DNA of 64,000 bases. Origin: Paenibacillus_E allorhizoplanae. GTDB taxonomy: Bacteria; Bacillota; Bacilli; Paenibacillales; NBRC-103111. This document shows, piece after piece, positions 32,836 through 41,623 of this stretch. The stretch covers positions 62,001 to 126,000 of the forward strand of contig NZ_CAKMMW010000009.1 of the NCBI RefSeq assembly GCF_927798215.1. Reading direction: 5' to 3'. The notes beneath the pieces are model-generated. The model had not been told where the DNA came from and did no database searches. It saw only the letters and a program-made list of their open reading frames with translations. The position numbers were made by a program, and so were the translations under genes. How positions within the stretch are numbered: the first letter of the stretch is position 1; each line of letters starts with the position of its first letter.

Positions 32836-34598
32836 CACGCGAAGTATTCCTTCCATCTGCGATCAACGAGTTCTACAATATCTTCCCGCGGGAACAACTC
32901 ATCTGGATAGCCAGGCTTCATTCGCGCGTCAATGACAATAGGAACTTCATACGCAATATGATGTCGGTTCACACTGGATTGCGCGTACATATCACTTGCA
33001 GGGTTAAACCGTGTGAACACGGTCCATAAGAATTTCGTTTGGTCATTCGCGATGTCACTGGCATCATCGACAAGGATGACCATAGGCCATTGCTTCAATC
33101 GATCAGCTGCATTCGCAAGCAGACGTTGTGGCAGCTCTGGTTCAGCTGCATACGAGGCGCCAGAGACGAGCAGACAGCCGCCGCAATAAACAGCGATATG
33201 ATGGATCTCAGGCAGTTCGCCCTCTGTGTATGCCCTTGGCAGCTCGCGTACTGGGTCACCTGTGCCAAGCAGTACGGCTTTCGAACCGTGGTTGAGCTGT
33301 CCACCGGTATAATCCAATGTATCATGTGATGTTTTATTAAATATAAACAAATCCCGAGCCGGATCGAAACGTTCTAATACGGTTTCTAACAACTGTGAGA
33401 AGTTCGCTAAGGTCGTCGGACGATCCGTCACGATCAAGAACTTCGTGAGGGATAACTGACCCTCACCGAGGATCCGGAACGCCGTGCCGAGCGCCTCACG
33501 GCTGTAGCTTTCGCGGACGACAGCGGCTGCGAGCGGGTGGAACCCGGTCTCGGCATACGTCCACAGGTCTTTCACCCCTGGCATCGCCATCGGGAACGCG
33601 GGCTCCAGCAATCTTTGCAAGAATTCGCCAAGGAAGTAATCCTCTTGGCGGGGCTTGCCGACGATCGTCGCCGGATAGATCGCGTCTTTGCGGTGCCACA
33701 CATGATTCACGTTGAACACGGGGAAATCATGGGTGAGTGAGTAATATCCGAAGTGGTCGCCGAACGGCCCTTCGGGGCGTCTGAGATGCGGCGGAACGGA
33801 GCCGCATATCGCGAACTCCGCCTCGGCTACGAGGCGGTGCCCCCCATGGGGATTCTCCACCATGGGCAGCTTCTGCCCGAGGATGAGCGAAGCGAGCATC
33901 AGCTCGGGCAGGTGCTCGGGCACCGGCGCAATCGCCGAGGCGATGAGCGCTGGCGGGCCGCCCAGGAACACGGTGACGGGCAGCGCTTGGCCCAGCTTCT
34001 CGGCTTCGTGATAATGGAAGCCGCCGCCTTTGTGTATTTGCCAGTGCATCCCGGTTGTGAAGTCATCATACACCTGCATGCGATACATGCCCAGGTTATG
34101 ATGACCGCCGTCGGGATGCTCGGTGTACACGAGCGGCAGCGTGACGAACGGGCCGCCGTCTTCTTGCCAGCTCGTCAGGACAGGCAGTCCTGCGAGCGGG
34201 TTGTCCTTCTTCAAGCCGCCGAGAATCGGCGCTTGATTCGGCTGGATCTTCTTTGTCCCGACTTTCATGAGGTCGAGGATAAGGCCTCTTTCACCCCACA
34301 GTGCTTTCGGCGTAGGGGGCATCAACGAGTTCGTCGCATTGATAACCGCTTTCATGAATTGCTCCGGCTTCGGACCGAAAGCCAGATCCACTCTTCTTGT
34401 TGTGCCGAAGAGGTTCGTCACGACAGGGAATGCGCTGCCTTTTACATTCGTGAACAATAAAGCTGGCCCTTGCTCGTCGATAACGCGACGATGGATTTCA
34501 GCAAGCTCGAGATTCGGATCCACGGGAGCCGAGATTTCGATCAATTCATTTTCGCGTCGTAACATCTCTATAAACGCTCGAAGATTAGTTGGTACCAT
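32835..34598 (-). CDS. UbiD-family decarboxylase; candidate menaquinone (MqnL-like) enzyme
   Basis: A 587-residue UbiD-fold protein that would need prenylated FMN. The N-terminal MVPTNLRAFIEMLRREN and blocks LAGLPVLTSWQEDGG, GMYRMQVYD and RRPEGPFGDHFGYYS are typical, with the catalytic arginine and glutamates expected in the last of these. Start chosen at the ATG 8 bases after AAAGGTGG. UbiD homologues act in ubiquinone, aromatic-acid and futalosine-route menaquinone synthesis; the mqnE gene in this window favours the last. No UbiX prenyltransferase is visible. Bases 33480-34260 are clearly more GC-rich than the surroundings. Confidence 0.85.
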   Translation of the reverse strand: MVPTNLRAFIEMLRRENELIEISAPVDPNLELAEIHRRVIDEQGPALLFTNVKGSAFPVVTNLFGTTRRVDLAFGPKPEQFMKAVINATNSLMPPTPKALWGERGLILDLMKVGTKKIQPNQAPILGGLKKDNPLAGLPVLTSWQEDGGPFVTLPLVYTEHPDGGHHNLGMYRMQVYDDFTTGMHWQIHKGGGFHYHEAEKLGQALPVTVFLGGPPALIASAIAPVPEHLPELMLASLILGQKLPMVENPHGGHRLVAEAEFAICGSVPPHLRRPEGPFGDHFGYYSLTHDFPVFNVNHVWHRKDAIYPATIVGKPRQEDYFLGEFLQRLLEPAFPMAMPGVKDLWTYAETGFHPLAAAVVRESYSREALGTAFRILGEGQLSLTKFLIVTDRPTTLANFSQLLETVLERFDPARDLFIFNKTSHDTLDYTGGQLNHGSKAVLLGTGDPVRELPRAYTEGELPEIHHIAVYCGGCLLVSGASYAAEPELPQRLLANAADRLKQWPMVILVDDASDIANDQTKFLWTVFTRFNPASDMYAQSSVNRHHIAYEVPIVIDARMKPGYPDELFPREDIVELVDRRWKEYFA

Positions 34599-34658
34599 GG
34601 GAACTTCCACCTTTGTCTATGTAATAGTTACTCATTCTTTCGGGATGAAAAAGGAAAT

Positions 34659-34677
34659 GGCCTTCCGTTAGAAGGCC
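34659..34677 (-). terminator. Terminator of ctaA
   Basis: GGCCTTC and GAAGGCC pair around a 5-base loop; in the minus direction the arm is followed by ATTTCCTTTTT. Moderate strength. Confidence 0.6.
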
Positions 34678-34704
34678 TTGTTATGCCTGTGCCGCATGAT
34701 GCTG

Positions 34705-35604
34705 CTAGGCTTTGCGATCATATAGCGTTAGTACGCACAAATAACATAAGAATCCAAACATACAAGCCACAATAATGGCATGAATCATACCTGTGAATAA
34801 ATATGCCACTTCATTCCCTAAGGACCAGGTTACGACTGCGCCGCTAATCACTTGAAGCGAAACGAGAATAAGAGCCCATTTGCTCCCGAACCACAGCTTG
34901 TCCGTAGGCTGATAATAACGCCGCGCTTGCAGATACAGAAATAATATACAAACGAAGAGCAGCAAAGCGGCAATTCGATGTGTAAATACGATTCCTGTTG
35001 CACCGCTCAGTTCTGGAATGACTTCGCCATTACATAATGGCCAGCCCGAGCAGCCGCCAGAAGAAACGGTATGACGCACGAATGCTCCCAAATAAACAAC
35101 AATGTAGCTATAAATAGCGGTAAACCAGACGATTACTTTAAAGCTAGTATGAATCTGCGTTGTCCGTACAAATTGTCCCCACGGGGTAAACACGAGTGCA
35201 AGCAGCAGGGAGAAAGCAAAGGCGAGCAAGGATAATCCGAAATGAAGTGCCAGGACAAGGGAGGATTGCGGCCAAACTACGGCCAACGCACCCATTGCTG
35301 CTTGAATCAAGGTCATAACCACTGTTGCTGTGATGAAGAATTTAGCATCTCTACGCTTCACATAGCGAAATACTAAGTAAAACGTTGCAACAAGTATCAT
35401 GGTCACAATACCTACAACTAAGCGATGGCTATACTCGATAAATGAAGAAATGGTATGTGCTGGGATGAATTTACCATGGCACAACGGCCATTCATCTCCA
35501 CAGCCCCGACCTGCGTCAGCCTTGGTTACTAAGGCCCCCATAGCAAGAATAAGAAACATGCCGATGGCTGATAAATTAGCTAATCTTTGGATCCATTTTT
35601 GCAT
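34705..35604 (-). CDS. ctaA: Heme A synthase
   Basis: A 299-residue membrane enzyme that oxidises the C8 methyl of heme O to make heme A for aa3-type oxidases. Eight hydrophobic helices form two four-helix halves. The conserved histidines and cysteine pairs of Bacillus CtaA are visible: GCGDEWPLCHGKFIP and EYSHRLVVG in the first half, GGCSGWPLCNGEVIP and FTHRIAALL in the second, plus LALHFGLS and GMIHAII. Its partner ctaB lies 21 kb away in this window. Confidence 0.95.
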   Translation of the reverse strand: MQKWIQRLANLSAIGMFLILAMGALVTKADAGRGCGDEWPLCHGKFIPAHTISSFIEYSHRLVVGIVTMILVATFYLVFRYVKRRDAKFFITATVVMTLIQAAMGALAVVWPQSSLVLALHFGLSLLAFAFSLLLALVFTPWGQFVRTTQIHTSFKVIVWFTAIYSYIVVYLGAFVRHTVSSGGCSGWPLCNGEVIPELSGATGIVFTHRIAALLLFVCILFLYLQARRYYQPTDKLWFGSKWALILVSLQVISGAVVTWSLGNEVAYLFTGMIHAIIVACMFGFLCYLCVLTLYDRKA

Positions 35605-36179
35605 GATTGCACCTACTTTATGTCATATCTACTGAAGATCATGTCGAATACTGTAGTTCCGCTTTCAATTATAGCTGTAATATGAAGGCATTTCCATTCG
35701 CAATTGTTACAAAGCTCCGAAACCACAGGGAATCGATTTGTGGGCTAATCGCCGATGTGCGCCCAACACTTGGAAAAAACATTATAGTGTGTGTAGTATG
35801 GAAGCATTTATTCGGAAGTGAGATTTAGAAATGAAAAAAGGCTCGATTCCGAGCCTGACTATCCTTTTGATGATGCGTCGCACATTTTAAGTCGATTATA
35901 TCGACTAATTCCACTCGTTGCGCACTGTTTCACCCGCGTTAATAGACCTTTAGTCCGATTCCACCGAACTATTTCCCCTTTTTCCTAGAGAACAGGTTGT
36001 TTGGGGCGATTTAGTTTGGCTATTTCGGTCTAATTAAGCTTTAAAGATGCGAACAGTAGGATTAATTCGGTCATATCGGATTAAATAGGTTCTGGTCAGT
36101 GAGTATTGTGACTCTAGATAAACTAGATGAAAACACTATTTCAGTGCGACATGGGCTTTGATAGGTGCGTTAGCGAAAT
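35605..36179. repeat. 575-base gene-free region with three degenerate inverted/direct copies of a 25-base motif
   Basis: A motif like TAATCCGATATGACCGAATTA appears three times: plus orientation at 35949-35974 (TAGTCCGATTCCACCGAACTA) and minus orientation at 36009-36036 and 36059-36089. Copies agree at the CCGAT/ACCGAA core. A short ORF at 35607-35828 has no ribosome site and I do not support it. The left end should hold the ctaA promoter. Role of the motif is unknown. Confidence 0.5.
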
Positions 36180-36218
36180 CAAAAAAACACCGCCATCGGA
36201 TTGATCCGACGACGGTGT
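36180..36218 (-). terminator. Terminator of the thioredoxin-like gene
   Basis: On the minus strand ACACCGTCGTCGGA pairs with TCCGATGGCGGTGT around a 4-base loop and is followed by seven T residues. Confidence 0.88.
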
Positions 36219-36263
36219 CACGTATGCTTACTCCATCTGGTGTTAATTATGCCTTACTCCTCT

Positions 36264-36608
36264 TTAAGGAGCTAGCGCGTTCGAAACTTCGATTGCACGG
36301 TCAAGGAATTGTTCGATTTCCTCACGGGTTTTACGAAGCTTGCTTACGAAACGAACAACTTCTTGGCCGTTACGGAAAGCAATGAAACTCGGGATGCCTA
36401 AGATGTTCAATTGTTCACACAAATCTGGAAACTCATCGCGATCCAGTTCAATGAACGTAAGACGGCCTTCATAAGCTTGCTCTACTGCTGGCATAAACGG
36501 GTCAATATAGTGGCAATCCTTACACCATGTCGTTTTGAAAATGGCTATGGTCACACCGGATTGCGAAATTTGTTCTTGAAATTGTTGCTCAGTCGATACT
36601 TTACGCAT
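36264..36608 (-). CDS. Thioredoxin-fold protein (YtpP-like)
   Basis: A 114-residue thioredoxin-like protein with active site TTWCKDCHYIDPF (C29, C32) in place of WCGPC, and the cis-proline in ILGIPSFIAFRNG. The sequence start MRKVSTEQQFQEQI resembles B. subtilis YtpP. Start set at the ATG at 36608, just after GAGGTG; the upstream ATG would add eight residues. It is monocistronic with its own terminator. Probably a cytoplasmic disulfide reductase or monitor of low-molecular-weight thiols; substrate unknown. Confidence 0.85.
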   Translation of the reverse strand: MRKVSTEQQFQEQISQSGVTIAIFKTTWCKDCHYIDPFMPAVEQAYEGRLTFIELDRDEFPDLCEQLNILGIPSFIAFRNGQEVVRFVSKLRKTREEIEQFLDRAIEVSNALAP

Positions 36609-36791
36609 GGGACACCTCTTCACTTCTGGCATTTACTCTCTTATAGCATGCGAAAAAATCAGTGTCAAGCGACGCACCACCGCCGGCCGCACCTATTCCT
36701 CATATGGAGGTATAATTATATTTTACAATTTAAGTAAAAAGTGATATCATTTAAATATCACAATAATATACATTATGGGGGTCTTCAACGT

Positions 36792-37631
36792 ATGAAAGAA
36801 ACGAAAGCATGGGCACTCAATGGTTTTATCGGCTTACTCTTATTTTTCGCCGCGCTCGGGTTAGGTATTTACAGTTTCACACAAGAGAGATTTTTGATTG
36901 GGGCTATTTTGATCGTAGTAAGCATCATCTCCCTGACAACAGTTAATGTCGTTCAGCCGAATCAAGCTTCAGTCATTACTTTTTTCGGGAGCTATCTAGG
37001 GACGATTCGCAAAAGTGGCATGTGGCTCGTAATTCCCTTCTCTTCACATAAGAAAATATCGCTGCGGGTTCGCAATTTTAACAGTGTCAAATTAAAAGTG
37101 AATGATATCGATGGGAATCCGATTGAAATTGCTGCTGTAATCGTGTTTAAAGTCGTAGATACGTACAAAGCTTTGTTCGATGTAGATAGTTATGAGAAAT
37201 TCGTTGAAATTCAAAGTGAGACTGCACTACGTCATGTAGCTAGCAAGTATCCTTATGATCGTTACGAAACAGAAGGTTACTCGTTAAGAGGGAACGCCGA
37301 TGAGGTTGCTGCTGAGCTGAGCACGGAGCTTCAACATCGTCTTTCCGTTGCAGGTGTTGAGGTGATTGAGTCTCGTCTCACTCACCTGGCCTACTCCACC
37401 GAAATTGCCAGCGCCATGCTGCAGCGCCAGCAAGCTTCTGCGATTTTATCAGCACGCTCCATTATTGTCGAAGGCGCCGTGGGCATGGTTCAACTGGCTG
37501 TCGAACAATTGGAAGCGAAGGGCTTGCAGCTTGACGAGGAGCGTAAAGCTGCCATGATCAACAATCTCCTAGTTGCGATTGTGTCTGATCGTTCTGCGAC
37601 TCCGGTCATTAATACCGGAACGTTGTACTAA
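36792..37631 (+). CDS. SPFH/band 7 domain membrane protein
   Basis: A 279-residue protein with two N-terminal membrane helices (about 8-30 and 34-52) followed by an SPFH domain (VQPNQASVITFFGSYLGTIRKSG in part, about 58-230) and a helical end (MLQRQQASAILSARSIIVEGAVGMV). It resembles stomatin/HflK-like scaffolds but lacks any protease partner here. The ATG has GGGGG about 10 bases upstream. It is followed 12 bases later by an Arc-type regulator gene, an arrangement I recall from other Bacillales. Confidence 0.88.
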   Translation: MKETKAWALNGFIGLLLFFAALGLGIYSFTQERFLIGAILIVVSIISLTTVNVVQPNQASVITFFGSYLGTIRKSGMWLVIPFSSHKKISLRVRNFNSVKLKVNDIDGNPIEIAAVIVFKVVDTYKALFDVDSYEKFVEIQSETALRHVASKYPYDRYETEGYSLRGNADEVAAELSTELQHRLSVAGVEVIESRLTHLAYSTEIASAMLQRQQASAILSARSIIVEGAVGMVQLAVEQLEAKGLQLDEERKAAMINNLLVAIVSDRSATPVINTGTLY

Positions 37632-37643
37632 CGGAGCCATGTC

Positions 37644-37835
37644 ATGGCCCCCAAGAAGAATTTCCCGCTTCGACTAGATCCGAAGCTGCACCAAGCTCTT
37701 GAGCAGTGGGCTGAGGACGAGTTCCGAAGTGTTAACGGACACATTGAATATTTACTCCGAGAAGCGCTCCTCCGTTCGGGAAGGCTCTCCAAATCTGTAG
37801 CCGCGCAGCAAGCGAATGAAGAATTGGACAACTAA
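37644..37835 (+). CDS. Arc-family ribbon-helix-helix DNA-binding protein
   Basis: A 63-residue protein. KKNFPLRLDPKLHQALEQWA gives the beta strand and first helix of an Arc/MetJ ribbon-helix-helix domain, and FRSVNGHIEYLLREAL the second helix. It should bind DNA as a dimer. Cotranscribed with the SPFH gene (12-base gap, GGAG ribosome site) and followed by a terminator. Its target is unknown; autoregulation of the pair is possible. Confidence 0.85.
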   Translation: MAPKKNFPLRLDPKLHQALEQWAEDEFRSVNGHIEYLLREALLRSGRLSKSVAAQQANEELDN

Positions 37836-37840
37836 CAAAA

Positions 37841-37874
37841 AAACATCTTACATGCTGCAGCCTGTAAGATGTTT
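37841..37874. terminator. Bidirectional terminator
   Basis: AAACATCTTACA pairs with TGTAAGATGTTT around a 10-base loop; T-run TTTTTGTTTTT follows on the plus strand and an A-run lies on the other side. Serves the Arc gene and the convergent DUF4183 genes. Confidence 0.85.
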
Positions 37875-37883
37875 TTGTTTTTC

Positions 37884-38312
37884 TTACGTTGTAACATCAA
37901 TCGCTGGTGCAGAAATGGTCTGTGGTGTAGTAATTACAGAGCTTGTATTTGAGAAATCTGCAACTTCGAGAACGACAGGTGTACCAACTGATGCTCCAAT
38001 CGTATCAAGTACCAATGAAGCCGTTGTTAAAGTCGAAAGACCCTCCTGTTGTAACACACCATTGACATACACGTTAAAGTATCCGTCAGTAGGCACGGCT
38101 GGTAGTGAGTTCACGGGTACGGGATTTCCATCATCATCAAGGAACTCTTCTGCAAGAATAGTTGTTTCCGTAGGCGAAATCATAGTTACAGTAAGCAGTG
38201 CGTTGTATCTCGTCACTTCAGGATTCACGGTTGTTGTTACTGTACCGTTCGAAGCAACGGGAGCATTAGCCAACGCAGCTGTAATAAAAAGCTTAATAAG
38301 TGAGGCTGCCAT
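37884..38312 (-). CDS. DUF4183-like protein, long form
   Basis: A 142-residue protein of low charge, rich in T, V, A and S. The YFNVYVNGVLQQEGLSTLTTASLVL segment (described in part) is the hallmark of DUF4183 proteins, which are beta-rich and common in spore-forming Bacillales. No clear signal peptide, although the N-terminus is mildly hydrophobic. It follows the second DUF4183 gene by 5 bases. A spore-surface or exosporium role is a guess from species distribution. Confidence 0.7.
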   Translation of the reverse strand: MAASLIKLFITAALANAPVASNGTVTTTVNPEVTRYNALLTVTMISPTETTILAEEFLDDDGNPVPVNSLPAVPTDGYFNVYVNGVLQQEGLSTLTTASLVLDTIGASVGTPVVLEVADFSNTSSVITTPQTISAPAIDVTT

Positions 38313-38317
38313 CTAAT

Positions 38318-38692
38318 TCACCCCCTTCCCAATCTTCGCTTATAAATTCGAATGCTTTGCACGATGATGGGAACACCTTTTTCAGGCACATCCTTCGAGG
38401 TTAACGTTAAAGAGCCTTTATCTATTTGATAGAGCGTGCTAGGCTGGAGTACACCGTTAACGAAAACTTGGGCGAAAGTAACAGCTTTGGGGTCAGGTAT
38501 TGATTGAGCGCCATAACCTTTGGTTCGATCCTCATCCGTATAGCAACGCTTGTCTCCATCTGAAATGGCGTAAAAGAAATACGTTTTGGATCCATACTTG
38601 GCCTTAAGAACCCGTTCTTTGCTCTTTTTCGGCCTTCGGACAGTAGTTTCAAGACATTTTCGCTTCCGGATAGGAATCACCTCACTGACCAC
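38318..38692 (-). CDS. DUF4183-like protein with basic N-terminal tail
   Basis: A 124-residue protein. The first 30 residues are strongly basic (IPIRKRK...RRPKKSKERVLKAKYGSK), then comes a DUF4183 core (YFFYAISDGDKRCYTDEDR, FAQVFVNGVLQPSTLYQI, KGSLTL). The start is uncertain: the GTG at 38692 has no good ribosome site, and a GAGGTGAT sequence lies 12 bases inside the ORF without a usual start codon after it. It is the first gene of the pair. Confidence 0.65.
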   Translation of the reverse strand: MVSEVIPIRKRKCLETTVRRPKKSKERVLKAKYGSKTYFFYAISDGDKRCYTDEDRTKGYGAQSIPDPKAVTFAQVFVNGVLQPSTLYQIDKGSLTLTSKDVPEKGVPIIVQSIRIYKRRLGRG

Positions 38693-38774
38693 TCATAGAT
38701 TAGGATATTCTATGCGAGAAACTTTTCCTTTAATTGGATATTCACCTTAGTACGTATCCCCATTTATGACATAC

Positions 38775-38807
38775 AAAACCCCCTGATCCTTGTGATTAGG
38801 GGGTTTT
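38775..38807. terminator. Bidirectional terminator
   Basis: AAAACCCCCT pairs with AGGGGGTTTT around a 13-base loop. It ends the ABC operon on the minus strand. Confidence 0.8.
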
Positions 38808-38814
38808 CTACCTT

Positions 38815-40041
38815 TTATTTCTGCACTTTGATTCCGTTCGCATTGATATAACCAATACTATTCTGATCCTTACGCTCAACTTCTCCCTGATAGAGGATGT
38901 TCCCCGTTTGCAGATCAACGATTGCAGCGGCTGGTTTGGTACGACCGGACATGAGTATGTACAATCGATCCTTCTCTACTACGCTATAATTGACTCTACC
39001 CCACTCTTTCTGAATAGCTTGAAGAGGTAATTGAACATCAAGAATCACTTTATTCTCCCCTACATTTACTACCATGACGTGAGTGTCTTTATTTTCCGAT
39101 ATAGCAGCCAATGATAGCTCCTGATTGACATACTGGATAGACATCCCCATCGAGTTATCCTCCATCAAAAAGCTATGCAGAGGCTCACTCTGCAGTGTCC
39201 GCCATTGTCCGTTCCAAATATCGTATACACGAATCTCCCGGTTTACTAACCCTTCATTTCTCTTTACGGTCTGACTTTCTACCTTATCTACGATTTTATT
39301 TTCACTGCGATCAAATATCGCATATCCACTTGGGCCAATCTGAGCATTGCCCGATATATACCAGGTAGTTGTTCTTTTTTCATTCTCTTGTGTCTCAGCA
39401 GAGAGGATCTGCTCGCTTTTCAGCAAACTTTGGCTTGTAAGATCAATCGTATACATATCGTATCCAACATGATAGAACTGCGGATATTTGTCGGTTCGCA
39501 TACGATTAACAAGTACCTTCATAATCTGATCTTTGACCTGAACATCATGGATACTTATATATTCATCGTTTTTCTTGTCTGTAAGAACCTGAAATGAAGA
39601 TGTTTCTTGGTCCAATTTCCCCATTATTGAGATGGTTAACTGGTTAGATTGCTTCTTCGATACATCATTGTGAGCTTCAGTGCCCACAAACGCAAGTACC
39701 TGATCATCCTCATAAAAGGCATTCACATCATTCTTCCCTCGCATGAAAGAACGATGCTCTTTGACAAGCCTTCTCAAATCGTCCTCATAGTAAGCTTCAG
39801 CATCAAGCCTTTCCAAATAGGAGAGTTGCTCAACTTCCGACTCGCTCCCCTTCGTAGAAACTGTAGTCGTTATGCCATCCATATTTACCTTTATTTGCAG
39901 CCCAGCAGCATCGCTTTCTAAGCCTTTCATCGTCTTCAACACATATTCTTGCCTCTGATCACCAGTACCTGACACATAATACGTTCCCATAGCTAATACA
40001 CAAAAAGGTATCAGTGTAGCAAGCAGCCAGTATCGTTTCAT
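38815..40041 (-). CDS. Membrane-anchored extracytoplasmic protein of the YtrA-type ABC operon
   Basis: A 408-residue protein with an N-terminal uncleaved-looking membrane helix (LLATLIPFCVLAMGTYYV, about 5-22) and a large polar outer part. Repeating beta-strand patterns such as YDMYTIDLTSQSLL, IRVYDIWNGQW and AAIVDLQTGNIL suggest a beta-propeller-like fold. No family recognised. Ribosome site GGAGGTG precedes the ATG. It follows the ABC permease by 62 bases as the last gene of the operon and may be the sensory or accessory part of the ABC system. Confidence 0.65.
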   Translation of the reverse strand: MKRYWLLATLIPFCVLAMGTYYVSGTGDQRQEYVLKTMKGLESDAAGLQIKVNMDGITTTVSTKGSESEVEQLSYLERLDAEAYYEDDLRRLVKEHRSFMRGKNDVNAFYEDDQVLAFVGTEAHNDVSKKQSNQLTISIMGKLDQETSSFQVLTDKKNDEYISIHDVQVKDQIMKVLVNRMRTDKYPQFYHVGYDMYTIDLTSQSLLKSEQILSAETQENEKRTTTWYISGNAQIGPSGYAIFDRSENKIVDKVESQTVKRNEGLVNREIRVYDIWNGQWRTLQSEPLHSFLMEDNSMGMSIQYVNQELSLAAISENKDTHVMVVNVGENKVILDVQLPLQAIQKEWGRVNYSVVEKDRLYILMSGRTKPAAAIVDLQTGNILYQGEVERKDQNSIGYINANGIKVQK

Positions 40042-40103
40042 GCGTGCACCTCCTTAGCATTGTCTTTGAAAGCTTTTCATGAGAATTTCGAGAATTCGAG
40101 AAT

Positions 40104-40937
40104 TTACACCGTCACCTTTTTTCGCAGCAAATAGGAACTAAATCCTATTGAAACGGCGATCATACACAGCCCGATGAATACCTGCAACAGCACGATTTCG
40201 CTTGGAAATAAAGGAAGTGTAATTCCTAATTGACTTATTTCTTGTGGCAAAACAATCACGATCAGAACCGCTGCACCGTACAGAACACCTGCAACAATAC
40301 CTTTCCATCGATAACTTCGTTCCAGAAGAATTGCAGTAAAGAGTACAAAGACACCTAGTATTCCGGCACCATAATATAAAATAAACTGCATCACATAGGT
40401 AGGCATAAACAAATTCAACAAAGGATCTCTGCGGATCAGTTCTCCGATCGAAACCGCTTCTCGAAGCTCCACTGGAATGATCGCAAGGAAGGAGGCCAAT
40501 TGAAGCGGAATCACCACAAATTGTAGGGAAACAAAGCCAAATACAAACAGCACAATCGCACTTAATTTAGCGAAGTATACGTTCATCCGTGATGTTGGCA
40601 GCATAAGCAGTCGATAAGCAAACGTATTCCGGCCGAACCATTCCTTGTACCAAATCATGAAAATATATAAGACCAGAACGATTGCACATAAACTGATGGC
40701 TCCTTCGTACCAGACAGAATGAAAAATAAAGATAAGATTCAATCTTTGAAATTTTTCCGCGTATTGCGCTTCTGTTCCACCATTTCTGTCCACCCAAGTA
40801 TGTGCATCACTGAGATAGGATTGGGCTGTAAGCCAAATCCCCACAAACTGAGATACCACTAACAGGAGTGCCAAGGCACCATACAGTTTGCTAAACCGCA
40901 CAATTTCCCAGTTCAACAGCTTGATAAAGTATTTCAA
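40104..40937 (-). CDS. ABC-2 type membrane protein
   Basis: A 277-residue permease with six hydrophobic segments, the first after LLNWEIVRFSKLYGAL and the last before SSYLLRKKVTV. The start is TTG at 40937, overlapping the ATPase stop (TTGA) with GAGAGGTG 8 bases upstream, so translation is coupled. Sequence is weakly conserved, as usual for YtrC/YtrD-like permeases. It forms the membrane part of the ABC system with the gene before it. Confidence 0.8.
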   Translation of the reverse strand: MKYFIKLLNWEIVRFSKLYGALALLLVVSQFVGIWLTAQSYLSDAHTWVDRNGGTEAQYAEKFQRLNLIFIFHSVWYEGAISLCAIVLVLYIFMIWYKEWFGRNTFAYRLLMLPTSRMNVYFAKLSAIVLFVFGFVSLQFVVIPLQLASFLAIIPVELREAVSIGELIRRDPLLNLFMPTYVMQFILYYGAGILGVFVLFTAILLERSYRWKGIVAGVLYGAAVLIVIVLPQEISQLGITLPLFPSEIVLLQVFIGLCMIAVSIGFSSYLLRKKVTV

Positions 40938-41623
40938 GTCATATACACCTCTCTCATGACATCCACCACGGACTTACCTTCGTTCGACCGCATTTCCTCT
41001 GGATAAAACTGTTTCCTAACCCGACCTTGATCCAGCAAAACCACTTTATCAATTAAATGCTCGATATCATGGATTTCGTGGGTCGTGATCAGAACACCGC
41101 GGTCTTCCATCAAATGGCTGGTAAATACGGCTGTAATTTGCTCACGACTGAACATGTCGATCCCCGAGAATGGCTCGTCCATGAGTAAATAGTCGGCATC
41201 CAATGAAAGTCCCAGCAGCAGATTCGCCTTTGCAGAGTTTCCTTTGGACAAGCTCGAAAGTCGATCCTCAGGATTTAATTTGAAAAAGACGATCAGCTCT
41301 TCCGCCCTGTCTTCATTCCAGTTCACATAGAAATCCTTCATAAACAGCATGGCTTCCTTTATTTTCATGTGTGAGGGCATCGTTAAGGTATCAGGAATGA
41401 AGACAACCTTCTCATACGTTTTCGTAGTTGGAACCTGACCATCCACACGTATGGCTCCGCCTTGCATCGAGGTCAGCCCCATGATCGCCTTCATGATCGT
41501 AGATTTGCCCACGCCATTTATCCCAATCAAACAGGTGATTTGGCCTTTCTCCGCGGTAAAGGAAACGAGATCCAACACATTTTTTCGGCCATATCGCTTC
41601 ACAAGTCCATCCACTTCAATCAT
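40934..41623 (-). CDS. ABC transporter ATP-binding protein (YtrB-like)
   Basis: A 229-residue ATPase. Walker A GINGVGKST (about 33-41), a signature variant LSSLSKGNSAK in which GN replaces the usual GQ, Walker B YLLMDEP, and the H-loop THEIHDIE. The start overlaps the GntR stop (ATGA). The variant signature and short length are typical of ABC-2 exporters that follow a YtrA-type repressor and respond to cell-wall antibiotics. Confidence 0.9.
   Translation of the reverse strand: MIEVDGLVKRYGRKNVLDLVSFTAEKGQITCLIGINGVGKSTIMKAIMGLTSMQGGAIRVDGQVPTTKTYEKVVFIPDTLTMPSHMKIKEAMLFMKDFYVNWNEDRAEELIVFFKLNPEDRLSSLSKGNSAKANLLLGLSLDADYLLMDEPFSGIDMFSREQITAVFTSHLMEDRGVLITTHEIHDIEHLIDKVVLLDQGRVRKQFYPEEMRSNEGKSVVDVMREVYMT

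Noticed and set aside
33753..34460. Plus-strand ORF of 235 codons
   Set aside because: Antisense to the GC-rich part of the UbiD-family gene; high GC makes long chance frames.
35607..35828. 73-codon plus-strand ORF after the ctaA start
   Set aside because: No ribosome site, atypical composition, and it occupies the expected ctaA promoter region.
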